From positions 434,001 to 498,000 of the forward strand of contig NZ_APND01000003.1 of NCBI RefSeq assembly GCF_040361215.1: a stretch of DNA of 64,000 bases, given 5' to 3'. Position 1 is the stretch's first letter; each line of letters begins with the position of its first letter. This stretch comes from Salinisphaera dokdonensis. GTDB lineage: Bacteria; Pseudomonadota; Gammaproteobacteria; Nevskiales; Salinisphaeraceae. Of the stretch, positions 19,616 to 28,247 are shown piece by piece. The position numbers and the translations under genes are program-made. Under the pieces are notes generated by a model. The model ran no database searches. It was given only the letters and a program-made list of their open reading frames with translations, and was not told the origin of the DNA.

Positions 19616-22600
19616 CGCGCCTCCCCCAGCTCGATTCCCATACTCAGCGCAAGCGCGCGGGTCGCCTGGCGCCCCCCGGCAAAGTCGAAATTCTCCAGCG
19701 CGGCCCGGACCGCAATCAGGTCTTCGGCCGGCAGTTCGGCAGCGAGTGTTCTCAGCCACGGCGCGACCTCGCGCGGATCGTTGCTGTCGAAAGCCGTGAG
19801 CAACGCCTTCAGCGATTGCTCGACCACGATGGCATCCGGTGTCGCGCTCGAGCGCGTGGCCTGTGCCTCGTCGACAGGCGCGTAGCGCGCTATCCATGCG
19901 CAGGCGGTAGCGAGCGCCTCGTCGAGCGATTCGATAACGCGCGTCGCATCGCTGCCCGCCGCGAGAGATGTCTCGAGCCGCGCGGCGCAGTCGTGCACCT
20001 GCTCGAGCCCCAGATTGGCCGCTACGCCGGCCAGCGTATGCGCGATGGGCTGCGCCTGCACCGCAGGGATACGACGCATGGCCTCGGCGCTTTGCGCGTG
20101 CTCTCGCGCGAAGCGGCGCAGGTACTGCCGGTAGATCGTCTCGTCGCCCCATATCCGAAGCGCGCGCTCGAGCGCGATGCCCGGCGAATCCTGTACCGGA
20201 GGCAATGCGTTCGTGGCCGGCGCCGGCCCGGACGTGTCGCCGCGGTACACCGTTGCACGGCGGGCAATACCCAGGCGCTGGATAAGCGTGATGGCGGCCT
20301 CGGCGTCGAACGGCTTGGCAATGAAGTCGGTCATGCCCGCCCGCCGGGCGGCCGCACGTTTCTGTGCCTGCGAACCCGCGGTCAGCGCCACGATCGGCAG
20401 CTCTGCGCAGTCGGGCAGCGCACGAATGCGCCGGCAGGCCTCATACCCGTCGAGTATCGGCATCTGGATGTCCATAAGCACGATATCGACTTCGTTCGTA
20501 TGGGCCTGAACCCAGGCCAGGGCCTGCTGACCGTCTTCAGCAAGCGCCACTTCGGCGCCCTCGCCGGTGCAGATTCGAGCCGCGACCTCACGATTGATGT
20601 CGTTGTCGTCCGCGATAAGGATGCGCAGCCCGGCCAGGCGATCGCTGGCGGCGCTCATCGATCGCATCTCGCCCGGGCGTTCGCGCATGGCATGGGCCAC
20701 GGCGTCATGGAGCGTGGACGGCGTCACGGGCTTCTGGATCAGATGGACCGCGGGCCAGGCATTCATCTGATCGGCCACCTCGTGGTGCACCCCGTGCGCG
20801 ACCATGACGATCACCGGCTCCATGCCCGCCATATCGACGCCGCGGATGGCGCTGACGGTCTCGGCCATGCTGCGATCGGACATATCCGAGTCGAGCACGA
20901 TCACCAGTGCGGACGGCGCATCCCGGCGCCGCGAACGCACATGTGCGAGCAGCTCGACGCTTGAGGTGACCGCGGTTACGCCCCAGCCCAGTGCGTGCAC
21001 CGTGTCTTCCAGGCCGGCGCGCGCGAGGTCGTTTTCCTCCGCAAGGACGATTTCGATATCGGTCAGATTGGAACAGCCGTTCACGCTGGCCGCATCGCGC
21101 TTGAAGGTGAGCGTAAAACGGAACTCGCTGCCCACACCGACCGCACTGGATAACTCGATCCGGCCGCCCATCAAGGTGACCAGACGACGGCAGATCGCCA
21201 GCCCGAGCCCGGTGCCGCCATAGCGCCGCGTGGTCGATGGATCCGCCTGGGAGAATTGATCGAATACGAGCGCCTGCTGATCTGCCGGAATACCGATGCC
21301 GGTATCGCGCACCGCGAATCGCAAGGTGGCGTGATCGGATGCCAGGCTCACGATCGTGACCGAAAGCGCGACATGGCCGTGTTCGGTGAACTTGATCGCG
21401 TTGCCCGTGAGATTGATCAGCACCTGCTCCAGACGCAGCCCATCGCCCACCAGACGGTCGATCGGCGTCGGCGGTGGCGCGATCACCAGTTCGATGTCCT
21501 TGTCGACCGCATTGGCGGCCATGATCGTGGCCAGATTCTCGAGCACGCCGGACAGGCTGAAGACGGTGTTCTCGAGCACCACCCGATCCGCTTCGATCTT
21601 CGAGAAATCGAGGATGTCGTCGATGATGCTCTGCAGCGACCCGCTCGCTCGCTGCATCTTGCGTAACAGACCGCGCGCCGGATCGCTCAACCGTTCTTTC
21701 TGCAGCAGGTAGATCAGGCCGGTCACCGCATTCATCGGGGTCCGAATCTCGTGGCTCATATTGGCCACGAAATCGGCCTTCGCGCGGCTGGCGGCCACCG
21801 CGGCCGAGGCGCGATCGGCCAGGGCGCGGTTCAGCTTGGTGATTCGGTGCTGCGACAACGCGATCCAGGCACTCAACGCCCAGGTCACCAACAACAGCAT
21901 CAACATGATCGGCGCCAGGCCGCGCCATACGCGTTCGCTGATCAACGCCATGTCCTGTCGCGGCATCTGCACGACCACGTACCAGCGATAGGCGCCGGCA
22001 CTGCGCACCACAAACCGATCCGGCACAGCGCGCCCTCTCTGGATGCTTGCCCGTACGGGTCCCAGCGGATTGATGCGCGTCCAGGTCCACAGCTGATCCG
22101 CGATCAACGCGCTGCCCGCCAACTGGTACTTCATCGCAGACCAGGCCTGCGGATAACGACGCCCAAAGGTTTGATCGTTGCCCAGGGCAAATCCCCATTC
22201 GTTCGCGTCGTCGGGATCATGCAGCCAGTAGCCGTCCCGATTGAGCAGCATCAGGTGCCCTGAAAAATCGCCGGCCGCGCGCACGAATGCATCGAGCCAT
22301 TGCTGGCCAAGCACGTTCGCCACGACCAGTCCGCGGCGTACGCCGTCACGATCGAAAATCGGCGTTGCGAAGCGAATCACGGGTTTGTACGGCTTCTCGA
22401 TCTGTCCGTATTCGACGTTCAGATCCAGCGGCGACAGATAGATACTGCCGTCGGGCAGGCGCTGCCCTTGTTCTACATACGGACGGTCGCTCTTGTCCTG
22501 CAGCGCACTGCGCGGCTCCATGCGGGCGATACCTTCCGCGTAATCGACGCGCAGCTGTTCCATGCCGTCGGCGTCGATCCAGCGCAGCTGAGCAATACTG

Positions 22601-22917
22601 CGATGCGCGTGCATGTAGTCGATGAAATGCTCGGCAAGCCGGTCCAGATTGCGCGGCGTACCGGATCGGATGACACCGCTGGTCAGCGTCATGCTTTTCA
22701 GGAAAACAATATCCTCGGCGGCGACACGCAGACGTTCGCGCAGCGCCTGAGCGGCCACCTCGGTTGCGTAACGCGCCTGCTCCCGAGTCTGCTGCTGCTC
22801 GTAGAAAATCTGCGATTGCGCATAGAAATACCCGCCGACCCCGATGAGAATCGCAAAACACAGACTTAGCAGGACCAGACTGAGCAACGAAGACTTCAAG
22901 ACGAACCTTTTGCGCAC
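19612..22917 (-). CDS. Hybrid sensor histidine kinase with two receivers and HPt domain
   Basis: 1101 residues. A membrane helix (about 10-32), a large periplasmic Cache-like sensor (about 40-330) and a second helix (about 337-357) come first. HisKA follows with His389 in SHEIRTPMN, then HATPase (NLTGNAIKF, DTGIGIP, GGTGLGLAIC). The first receiver (about 630-745) is atypical: its acidic pocket reads LAEEND. The second is canonical, with DDNDIN and phospho-Asp816 in LMDIQMPILDGY. A C-terminal HPt domain carries His960 in IAHTLAGVAANLG. This is a full His-Asp-His relay ending in the overlapping HD-GYP regulator. The ligand is unknown. Confidence 0.92.
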   Translation of the reverse strand: MRKRFVLKSSLLSLVLLSLCFAILIGVGGYFYAQSQIFYEQQQTREQARYATEVAAQALRERLRVAAEDIVFLKSMTLTSGVIRSGTPRNLDRLAEHFIDYMHAHRSIAQLRWIDADGMEQLRVDYAEGIARMEPRSALQDKSDRPYVEQGQRLPDGSIYLSPLDLNVEYGQIEKPYKPVIRFATPIFDRDGVRRGLVVANVLGQQWLDAFVRAAGDFSGHLMLLNRDGYWLHDPDDANEWGFALGNDQTFGRRYPQAWSAMKYQLAGSALIADQLWTWTRINPLGPVRASIQRGRAVPDRFVVRSAGAYRWYVVVQMPRQDMALISERVWRGLAPIMLMLLLVTWALSAWIALSQHRITKLNRALADRASAAVAASRAKADFVANMSHEIRTPMNAVTGLIYLLQKERLSDPARGLLRKMQRASGSLQSIIDDILDFSKIEADRVVLENTVFSLSGVLENLATIMAANAVDKDIELVIAPPPTPIDRLVGDGLRLEQVLINLTGNAIKFTEHGHVALSVTIVSLASDHATLRFAVRDTGIGIPADQQALVFDQFSQADPSTTRRYGGTGLGLAICRRLVTLMGGRIELSSAVGVGSEFRFTLTFKRDAASVNGCSNLTDIEIVLAEENDLARAGLEDTVHALGWGVTAVTSSVELLAHVRSRRRDAPSALVIVLDSDMSDRSMAETVSAIRGVDMAGMEPVIVMVAHGVHHEVADQMNAWPAVHLIQKPVTPSTLHDAVAHAMRERPGEMRSMSAASDRLAGLRILIADDNDINREVAARICTGEGAEVALAEDGQQALAWVQAHTNEVDIVLMDIQMPILDGYEACRRIRALPDCAELPIVALTAGSQAQKRAAARRAGMTDFIAKPFDAEAAITLIQRLGIARRATVYRGDTSGPAPATNALPPVQDSPGIALERALRIWGDETIYRQYLRRFAREHAQSAEAMRRIPAVQAQPIAHTLAGVAANLGLEQVHDCAARLETSLAAGSDATRVIESLDEALATACAWIARYAPVDEAQATRSSATPDAIVVEQSLKALLTAFDSNDPREVAPWLRTLAAELPAEDLIAVRAALENFDFAGGRQATRALALSMGIELGEAR

Positions 22918-23267
22918 AACTGAAACCGGCGTGTATGCGTTATCCTCTACGCCTCCGAGCCGGGTCGGCGCGGATCGATTTTCAAAATTCCTTGTAATTT
23001 AAAAATAACGCGCTGGCAATGCCGCACTAGTCATGTTGCGGTTAAAAAATATAAACACCCAGGCTCGCGCATCCATGAGCAATAAACCGGGCCGCGCCGA
23101 GCGCTCCTCGCCCGGCCATCACGAGCGACCGCAACGAAGCGCAACGCGCGATCTTGCGCCCGGAATGCGACTGCTTCGAGCCGATGGAAACGGTAACGAT
23201 CGCACCAACGGCTGCGCGTCGTGGCGGCCGGCGGTTATGCTGTAGCGCCCTGCTCCTGCTGATGCTG
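22918..23267. other. 350-bp divergent intergenic region with an AT-rich core
   Basis: This gap lies between the divergent hybrid kinase and lipoprotein genes. Bases 22980-23055 are clearly AT-rich compared with the surroundings, with TAATTTAAAAATAA and TTAAAAAATATAAACA tracts, and probably hold the promoters for both sides. The rest is GC-rich. No convincing gene is seen; frames running through it from 23033 and 23154 lack ribosome binding sites. Confidence 0.5.
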
Positions 23268-23729
23268 ATGACGCAACGCAAGATTCTGTTGACCGCCCTG
23301 GCGATCCTGCTCTACGGCATGCTTACCGCCTGTGCCGGCGCGCCGCTGCCCCCGGCCGACAACGGCGCATCGCGCGCCATGGCGGTGCCGCAGGACGACG
23401 GCATGCTGGCCCAGCGCCTGCGCCAGAGCCTGAACGATCGCGGCTGGTCGCTGATCGAGTACGACGCGGACGCGCTGAACCGCAATCGCGGTTACGGGGG
23501 GCTGGCGGGCCAGGCGAAATACCGGCTGACGTTGTCCAGCGATCGAATCGGCAACTGCCGCGGCGGCACGCCGAGTTTTCTCTACAACATCGCCGTGATC
23601 GAGAACGCGACCGGCCATGTCGATCTGGCGCTGACCGGCGCGAACTGTCTGGATACCACCGTCACCCGTTTCGAAGCCGGGCTGGATCGCCGCGAGCTGG
23701 TGGTGCCGACCGTCGGTGCGGGCGGCTGA
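23268..23729 (+). CDS. Putative small lipoprotein of unknown function
   Basis: About 153 residues from the ATG at 23268 (another ATG lies two codons upstream; neither has a clear ribosome binding site). The N-terminus MTQRKILLTALAILLYGMLTAC is a lipoprotein signal with lipobox MLTAC. The mature part (about 130 residues) includes NRNRGYGGLAGQAKYRLTLSSD and two cysteines, NCRGG and ANCLD, that could form a disulfide. I do not recognise the family. It is convergent with the YeeZ-like gene, 7 bp away. Confidence 0.6.
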   Translation: MTQRKILLTALAILLYGMLTACAGAPLPPADNGASRAMAVPQDDGMLAQRLRQSLNDRGWSLIEYDADALNRNRGYGGLAGQAKYRLTLSSDRIGNCRGGTPSFLYNIAVIENATGHVDLALTGANCLDTTVTRFEAGLDRRELVVPTVGAGG

Positions 23730-23736
23730 AGCCGCG

Positions 23737-24594
23737 CTAGTCGAGCGGTGCCTGCGCCCGCAGGCTGGCGGCCAACCCGTCGCGAAAATCCGCGAAGCTG
23801 AACACATAGCCGCTGTCGGTAAGCAGGCGCTGGTTGCGCAACCGGCGGGACTCACGCAGGAACGACAGCCGCATCGCTGAAAAACGCTGCTCGGCTTCGG
23901 CCCAGGAAATACGCGGGGGCGATTCGACGTCGAGCATGTGCGAAAGGGTGTCGTAATAGATGCCCAGGCCGGTCGGATGGCCATCGCTGGCGTTGTAGAC
24001 CCGATGCGGCATCACCCGCGTGCCGACCCGCCAGGCAATCGCGGCCAGATCGTCGATATGGATACGGTTGCTGAAACCGCCGTCGGCATCGTTCAGGATC
24101 GGCGTGCCGTCGAGCACGCGCTGAACCGGCAGACGATTGGGCCCGTAGATACCCGGCGCACGCAACACACAGGCATGGCTGCAGAACTCGAGCATCTGCT
24201 GTTCCGCATCGACGCGGCGTTTGGCGCGATCGCTCTCGGCATTGACCGGCCGGTCCTCATCCACCCACTCGCCGGCGCAATCGCCGTAGACACCGCTGGT
24301 GCTGATATAGACCGCGAAACGCGGCGCGCCGGTCATCGCAGACAGCACGCGGCGCATGCGGGTATCGGTTTCGCCCTCTCGCTGGGGTGGCGCGAAATAG
24401 AACAGGCGATCGCAGGCGGGCAGATCGAGCGTGTCGTGATCCAGGTCGAGCACCAGCGCGTGCGCGCCGACCGCCCGTACCCGGGCCGCGCTCTGCGCGC
24501 TGCGCACCACGCCGGTTACCGTGTCACCGGCGGCGACGGCGCGCGCGGCAACACGCACGCCGGTATCGCCACAGCCAACGATCAGGCTATGCAT
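23737..24594 (-). CDS. YeeZ-like atypical SDR (NAD(P)-binding epimerase/reductase)
   Basis: 285 residues with an N-terminal Rossmann motif (LIVGCGDTGVRVAARA) and the extended-SDR features YISTSGVYGDCAGEWVDED (position of the catalytic Ser/Tyr region) and APGIYGPNRLP. This is the arrangement of YeeZ/SAM-type nucleoside-diphosphate-sugar epimerase-like proteins, whose substrate is unknown. The gene lies 9 bp downstream of hemY in the same direction, so it may be the last gene of the hemC-D-X-Y transcript. Confidence 0.85.
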   Translation of the reverse strand: MHSLIVGCGDTGVRVAARAVAAGDTVTGVVRSAQSAARVRAVGAHALVLDLDHDTLDLPACDRLFYFAPPQREGETDTRMRRVLSAMTGAPRFAVYISTSGVYGDCAGEWVDEDRPVNAESDRAKRRVDAEQQMLEFCSHACVLRAPGIYGPNRLPVQRVLDGTPILNDADGGFSNRIHIDDLAAIAWRVGTRVMPHRVYNASDGHPTGLGIYYDTLSHMLDVESPPRISWAEAEQRFSAMRLSFLRESRRLRNQRLLTDSGYVFSFADFRDGLAASLRAQAPLD

Positions 24595-24603
24595 TGCAAC
24601 GGC

Positions 24604-25794
24604 TCAGCGGTCGTTGCCGCGTAGCTCCAGGCCCTGGCGATAGGCCGAGCGGGCCTCTTCCTTTTCGTTGATCTCTTCGAACAACCGGCCCAGCTCGAGC
24701 AGCGCGTCCGGACGCGACTGGTTCTTCTGGCTGGCCTCGAAATAGCTGCGTGCGCGGCCCCAGAGGCGATTGCGCAGGCACAGGCGGCCCGCGACCAACA
24801 GCAGCTCCGGTTCTTCGCCGTACTGCTTCAGCCAGCTTTCCACCGTGGCTAGCTGGGCCGTACGGTCGTTGCATTCCAGATCGCCAAACAGGAGTACCAG
24901 TGATGCGCTCCATTCCTGCTTGAGCGCATCGCGGATCACGTCGGCGGCCTGGTCGTCGGCGCCGGCACGTTTGAGCAGCTTGGCATAGCGCTCGACCATG
25001 CCGGGCTTGGCGCGCAAGCGCTTTGGTACCCGCTTCCAGGCCGTGGTCAGGGCGATGGCATCCTTCTGCTGATGATTCGCTAGCTCGTCGTTCCAGGCAT
25101 CGACCGCGAGACGATCGATGTTCTCGGTCGGCATGTCGCCATGCTTGTAAAGCGCCGGCACCAACGCGCGCAGCTGTTTGTAGTCGCCCACGCTCGCGGA
25201 CTGCGCGCTATAGAGCTGCAGCACCTGCGGGTGCGTCGGTTCCATCTGGTAGAGCCGCGCCAGGCTCGCCATCGCTTCCGCGCTCTGGCCCTGCTGGATC
25301 TGCATCTGGGCCTGGGTCAGCAGCACCGCGAGTTCGCTCGCACCGCGCTTGGACGACGCTTTTTCCAGATAGCGATCACGATCCGACACATGGCCCTGGA
25401 ACTGCGCGGCACGCGAGGCGAGCAGATAGTTCAGGCCCGGCGCCTCGTGACGATCGGCCAGACGCGCAAGTTCCGTCTCGGCACGTGCCCAGCGGCCTTC
25501 CATCAACAGCTGCAAGCCGTCATAGAGCGAATTGCGGGCCTTGCGATCGCGCCGCGCGGCAAGGCGCTTGCGCATCGAGCTGGGCAGCAACACGCCAGCG
25601 ACAATCAGACGCCAGAGCATGAGTGCGAGCCAGATACCGACCAGCAGCACGCCGACCGCGAACAGCAGCGATGTCTCGACCTGCCAGCCGCCGAACGACA
25701 GCAGCAGATAGCCCTGCTGATCACGAAAGACCAGCGCGACGGTGATGCCGACAATGACGAACAGCGAGAAGACCAGCAGCAGACGTCTCATCAC
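24604..25794 (-). CDS. hemY: HemY protein (TPR-containing, heme biosynthesis-associated)
   Basis: 396 residues. Two N-terminal membrane helices (about 1-22 and 38-68, LLLVFSLFVIVGITVAL and LLFAVGVLLVGIWLALMLWRL) are followed by a cytosolic or periplasmic helical domain of TPR type (ARAETELARLADRHEAPGLNYLLASRAAQ and similar). This is the gammaproteobacterial HemY of the hemCDXY operon, unrelated to the protoporphyrinogen oxidase of the same name in Gram-positives. Its role in late heme synthesis is not biochemically settled. The start overlaps the hemX stop by 4 bp. Confidence 0.9.
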   Translation of the reverse strand: MMRRLLLVFSLFVIVGITVALVFRDQQGYLLLSFGGWQVETSLLFAVGVLLVGIWLALMLWRLIVAGVLLPSSMRKRLAARRDRKARNSLYDGLQLLMEGRWARAETELARLADRHEAPGLNYLLASRAAQFQGHVSDRDRYLEKASSKRGASELAVLLTQAQMQIQQGQSAEAMASLARLYQMEPTHPQVLQLYSAQSASVGDYKQLRALVPALYKHGDMPTENIDRLAVDAWNDELANHQQKDAIALTTAWKRVPKRLRAKPGMVERYAKLLKRAGADDQAADVIRDALKQEWSASLVLLFGDLECNDRTAQLATVESWLKQYGEEPELLLVAGRLCLRNRLWGRARSYFEASQKNQSRPDALLELGRLFEEINEKEEARSAYRQGLELRGNDR

Positions 25795-27428
25795 TGACCG
25801 TCCTGCGCGGCTGCCTCGCCGGCGCTCGTGTTATCACCGCTGCCCTGCGCATTGCTCGAGCCGCCATTGGCCCGCTCAGCGCGCTGAGACATCGTCTCGC
25901 GCAGCTCCACCAGGCTGGCGCTGATATCCGGCGCATCCCAGTCGAGCTTCACATTGCTCATCTGGCCGATGCGCTCGCGCATGTTCGAGACCGGCGCAGC
26001 GCTCGTGTCGTAATAGTCCTCGAGCCACTGGCGCGCATTGGCCAGACTTTCACGATAATTCTCGGTATCGCGTTCCAGAAGCGCCAGACGTGCGGTACGC
26101 AGTTCGAGTTGCAGGTTCTGGTTCAGGAAGAACGCCTGTTCCGGCGGCAGCAGCGCACGCTGGGTGCCATCGGAACGACGGATCGTGAGCATGCCGGACA
26201 GGGCCTCGCCCACCGAGTCGGTGAAATGATCCCAGCCCTGGCTGAACTTGGCCTGGAATTCATCCATGGACATGCCCGAGTCTGCTTCGCTGTCTTGGCC
26301 GGAGTCCGCTTCGGAAGACGATGATCCGTCGCCGGACTTGAACTCGCCCGGCACATTGGACGCCAGCGGCAGTTGCGGCACCTGCTCGATCATCGCGACA
26401 AGCGCCAGCGACATGCCTTCGACATCGGGGTCGGGCAATGCTTCGAGCGCTGCAATCTCGTTGGCAATCTCGCCGCGCAGGTCAAACAGGCGTGGATCAT
26501 TCTTGCGACGAATCGCATCACTGGCCAGTTCGAGCGCCTTGCGCGCGCCCTGCGGATCGTCATGCAACTGCAGACGCTGATTGGCAGCGCGCAGCAGCGA
26601 CTCGATCTGATTGAGATCCCAGCGGTTGTTGCTGCCCTGGACCTTGTCGGCCACGTCGGCCATCTGGGTCTGGGTCTGCTGTACCGATTCCTGCAGCGAG
26701 GACACGCTTTCGGCCTGCTGCTGGGCGTCGTTGCTGACCGATTCCAGCTGTGACTCGAAACGCTTCAGGCGCGGCATGACCACGTCCTGGACGTTGGACT
26801 CCATGCCATTCTCGACCGTGTTCAGGCGCGAATCCAGCGAAGCGAGCCGATCCTGCCCGCGGGAGTAAAGCCAGCCCGAGATGATCAGCGCGATTATCGC
26901 GATCACGACCGCGACGATGGCAATGATCTTGCTCGCACCGCCGCCATTGCCGCCGTTGCCCGAAGCGGCCGGCGTGGCGCGATGCGGCGTGCCGGTACTG
27001 CCACCAGAAGCGGCGTGCGATGCGCTGCCGGCGGTCGTGGCCGTGGCGCCACTGCTCGCGCCCGGTTTCGATGCGGCACTGGAGGCGGTCGATTTGCCGG
27101 CGTTCGTCGCTGCCGGTTTATCGGCGGGCTTGGATGCCGGCTTGGCATCGCCTTTCGACTGGGCCTTGCCTGACGGCTTCGAAGCCGAGCTGCCGCCCGT
27201 CTTGTCCTGCCCCGTCTTCGGCTTGCCACCGCCGGAAGCGGCGCTGCTCTTGGCCGCGTTGTCCGTCTTGGACGTATCGGTTGCCGGTGCAGAGGCTGTG
27301 CCCGAAGCCGAAGACGCCGGCGTACTGGACGTACCCGTGGTCTTGTTCGGTTTCGAGGCGGATGCCGCGCTCTTGTCCTTGTCGGCGCCCGTGCTGGACG
27401 GGGCGTCGTTACGCTTTTCTTCACTCAT
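25791..27428 (-). CDS. hemX: HemX-like protein (uroporphyrinogen-III C-methyltransferase family name) with long low-complexity N-terminus
   Basis: About 545 residues from the ATG at 27428; a longer in-frame reading would overlap hemD. Residues 1-165 are a low-complexity tail of Ser, Ala, Lys, Thr, Gly and Pro. A single membrane helix (166-188, IIAIVAVVIAIIALIISGWLY) follows, then a coiled-coil (about 195-290, LASLDSRLNTVENGMESNVQDVV...). The C-terminal HemX domain includes RWDLNQIESLLRAANQRLQLHDD, QAFFLNQNLQLELRTARLALLERD and WLEDYYDT. Despite the family name, HemX lacks a methyltransferase fold; it is thought to help heme pathway organisation. The cytosolic tail is much longer than in better known homologues. 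Confidence 0.9.
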   Translation of the reverse strand: MSEEKRNDAPSSTGADKDKSAASASKPNKTTGTSSTPASSASGTASAPATDTSKTDNAAKSSAASGGGKPKTGQDKTGGSSASKPSGKAQSKGDAKPASKPADKPAATNAGKSTASSAASKPGASSGATATTAGSASHAASGGSTGTPHRATPAASGNGGNGGGASKIIAIVAVVIAIIALIISGWLYSRGQDRLASLDSRLNTVENGMESNVQDVVMPRLKRFESQLESVSNDAQQQAESVSSLQESVQQTQTQMADVADKVQGSNNRWDLNQIESLLRAANQRLQLHDDPQGARKALELASDAIRRKNDPRLFDLRGEIANEIAALEALPDPDVEGMSLALVAMIEQVPQLPLASNVPGEFKSGDGSSSSEADSGQDSEADSGMSMDEFQAKFSQGWDHFTDSVGEALSGMLTIRRSDGTQRALLPPEQAFFLNQNLQLELRTARLALLERDTENYRESLANARQWLEDYYDTSAAPVSNMRERIGQMSNVKLDWDAPDISASLVELRETMSQRAERANGGSSNAQGSGDNTSAGEAAAQDGQ

Positions 27429-27460
27429 GTGGTGGCGGATTCCCCCGGTACCGATAGCCG

Positions 27461-28243
27461 CTATTGTCGGTCGCCCTTCCAGACCCGTGCAAGCGCGGCG
27501 ACGATGGCGTCGCCCCCGATACGCTCGACGATCACTGGTTCGTGGATCCAGTTCAGGCGCTGATCGGTCTGTTTTACCACACGCGCGCTCGGCGCCACCA
27601 ACCGACATTCGGCCAATCGCGCCGCCAGCCCTGCTTCATGCGCCTTCGAGACCTGGTCGACGAGATGTGCGACCGCTTCGCCACTGGTCACGATTACCGC
27701 GTCCGAAGCGTCGATGAGCCGCGCAAGGCGACGTGTGTCGATAGTGAGCCAGCGGCGGCGGTAGAGCGCGGCTTTGTCCACCTCGGCGCCGCGGGCGCGC
27801 AGCGCATCGATCAGCGTGGTGCGGCCGCCCTCCCCAGCCAGGATTGCCACCCGTTTGCTCTGCAGCTGCGACAGCGATTCCAGCGCCAGCAGTCCCTCGC
27901 TGGAAAACCCACCGTCTGGCTTCTCGACCGCGCGGCCCGTCGCCAACTCGAGTGCTGCGGCCGTGGCTGCGCCCACCGCATATAGCCGACCGTCCGGGGT
28001 GAAATCCGGCTGCAGCTGCCACGCCGAGTGCACGGCATTGGTGCTTGTGGCTATCACCACGTCGGCCTCCGCGGCCGAAGCGAGCGCCGCCCTTGCGGCC
28101 GCGTCGTCTGCGGGCGTGTCGATCGCCATCAGCGGCTCGCGCAGCACCTCGGCGCCGGCGGCCTCCAATGCCTGTGCCCAAGGCTCGGCCTGGTGCGCGG
28201 CCCGGGTGAGCCAGACACGCCGACCTGCCAACGGCGCAGTCAT
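27461..28243 (-). CDS. hemD: Uroporphyrinogen-III synthase
   Basis: 260 residues, normal length. It cyclises hydroxymethylbilane with inversion of ring D to give uroporphyrinogen III, the branch point to heme, siroheme and cobalamin. The family is divergent in sequence; support comes from the N-terminal VWLTRAAHQAEPWAQALEAAGAEV, FSSEGLLAL, AILAGEGGRTTLIDALRARGAEVD, VIVTSGEAVAHL and from its position 4 bp after hemC and 32 bp before hemX. The start ATG is at 28243. Confidence 0.95.
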   Translation of the reverse strand: MTAPLAGRRVWLTRAAHQAEPWAQALEAAGAEVLREPLMAIDTPADDAAARAALASAAEADVVIATSTNAVHSAWQLQPDFTPDGRLYAVGAATAAALELATGRAVEKPDGGFSSEGLLALESLSQLQSKRVAILAGEGGRTTLIDALRARGAEVDKAALYRRRWLTIDTRRLARLIDASDAVIVTSGEAVAHLVDQVSKAHEAGLAARLAECRLVAPSARVVKQTDQRLNWIHEPVIVERIGGDAIVAALARVWKGDRQ

Positions 28244-28247
28244 CCTG

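Noticed and set aside
19616..20152. Longer N-terminus for the HD-GYP regulator.
   Set aside because: The extension lies in another frame of the hybrid kinase and has shadow-like composition; the ATG at 19615 with ATGA overlap starts exactly at the receiver domain.
26881..27717. Long plus-strand open frame with hydrophobic Leu/Ala/Pro content.
   Set aside because: It is the antisense of the hemX low-complexity and membrane region and of hemD; no ribosome binding site or family pattern.
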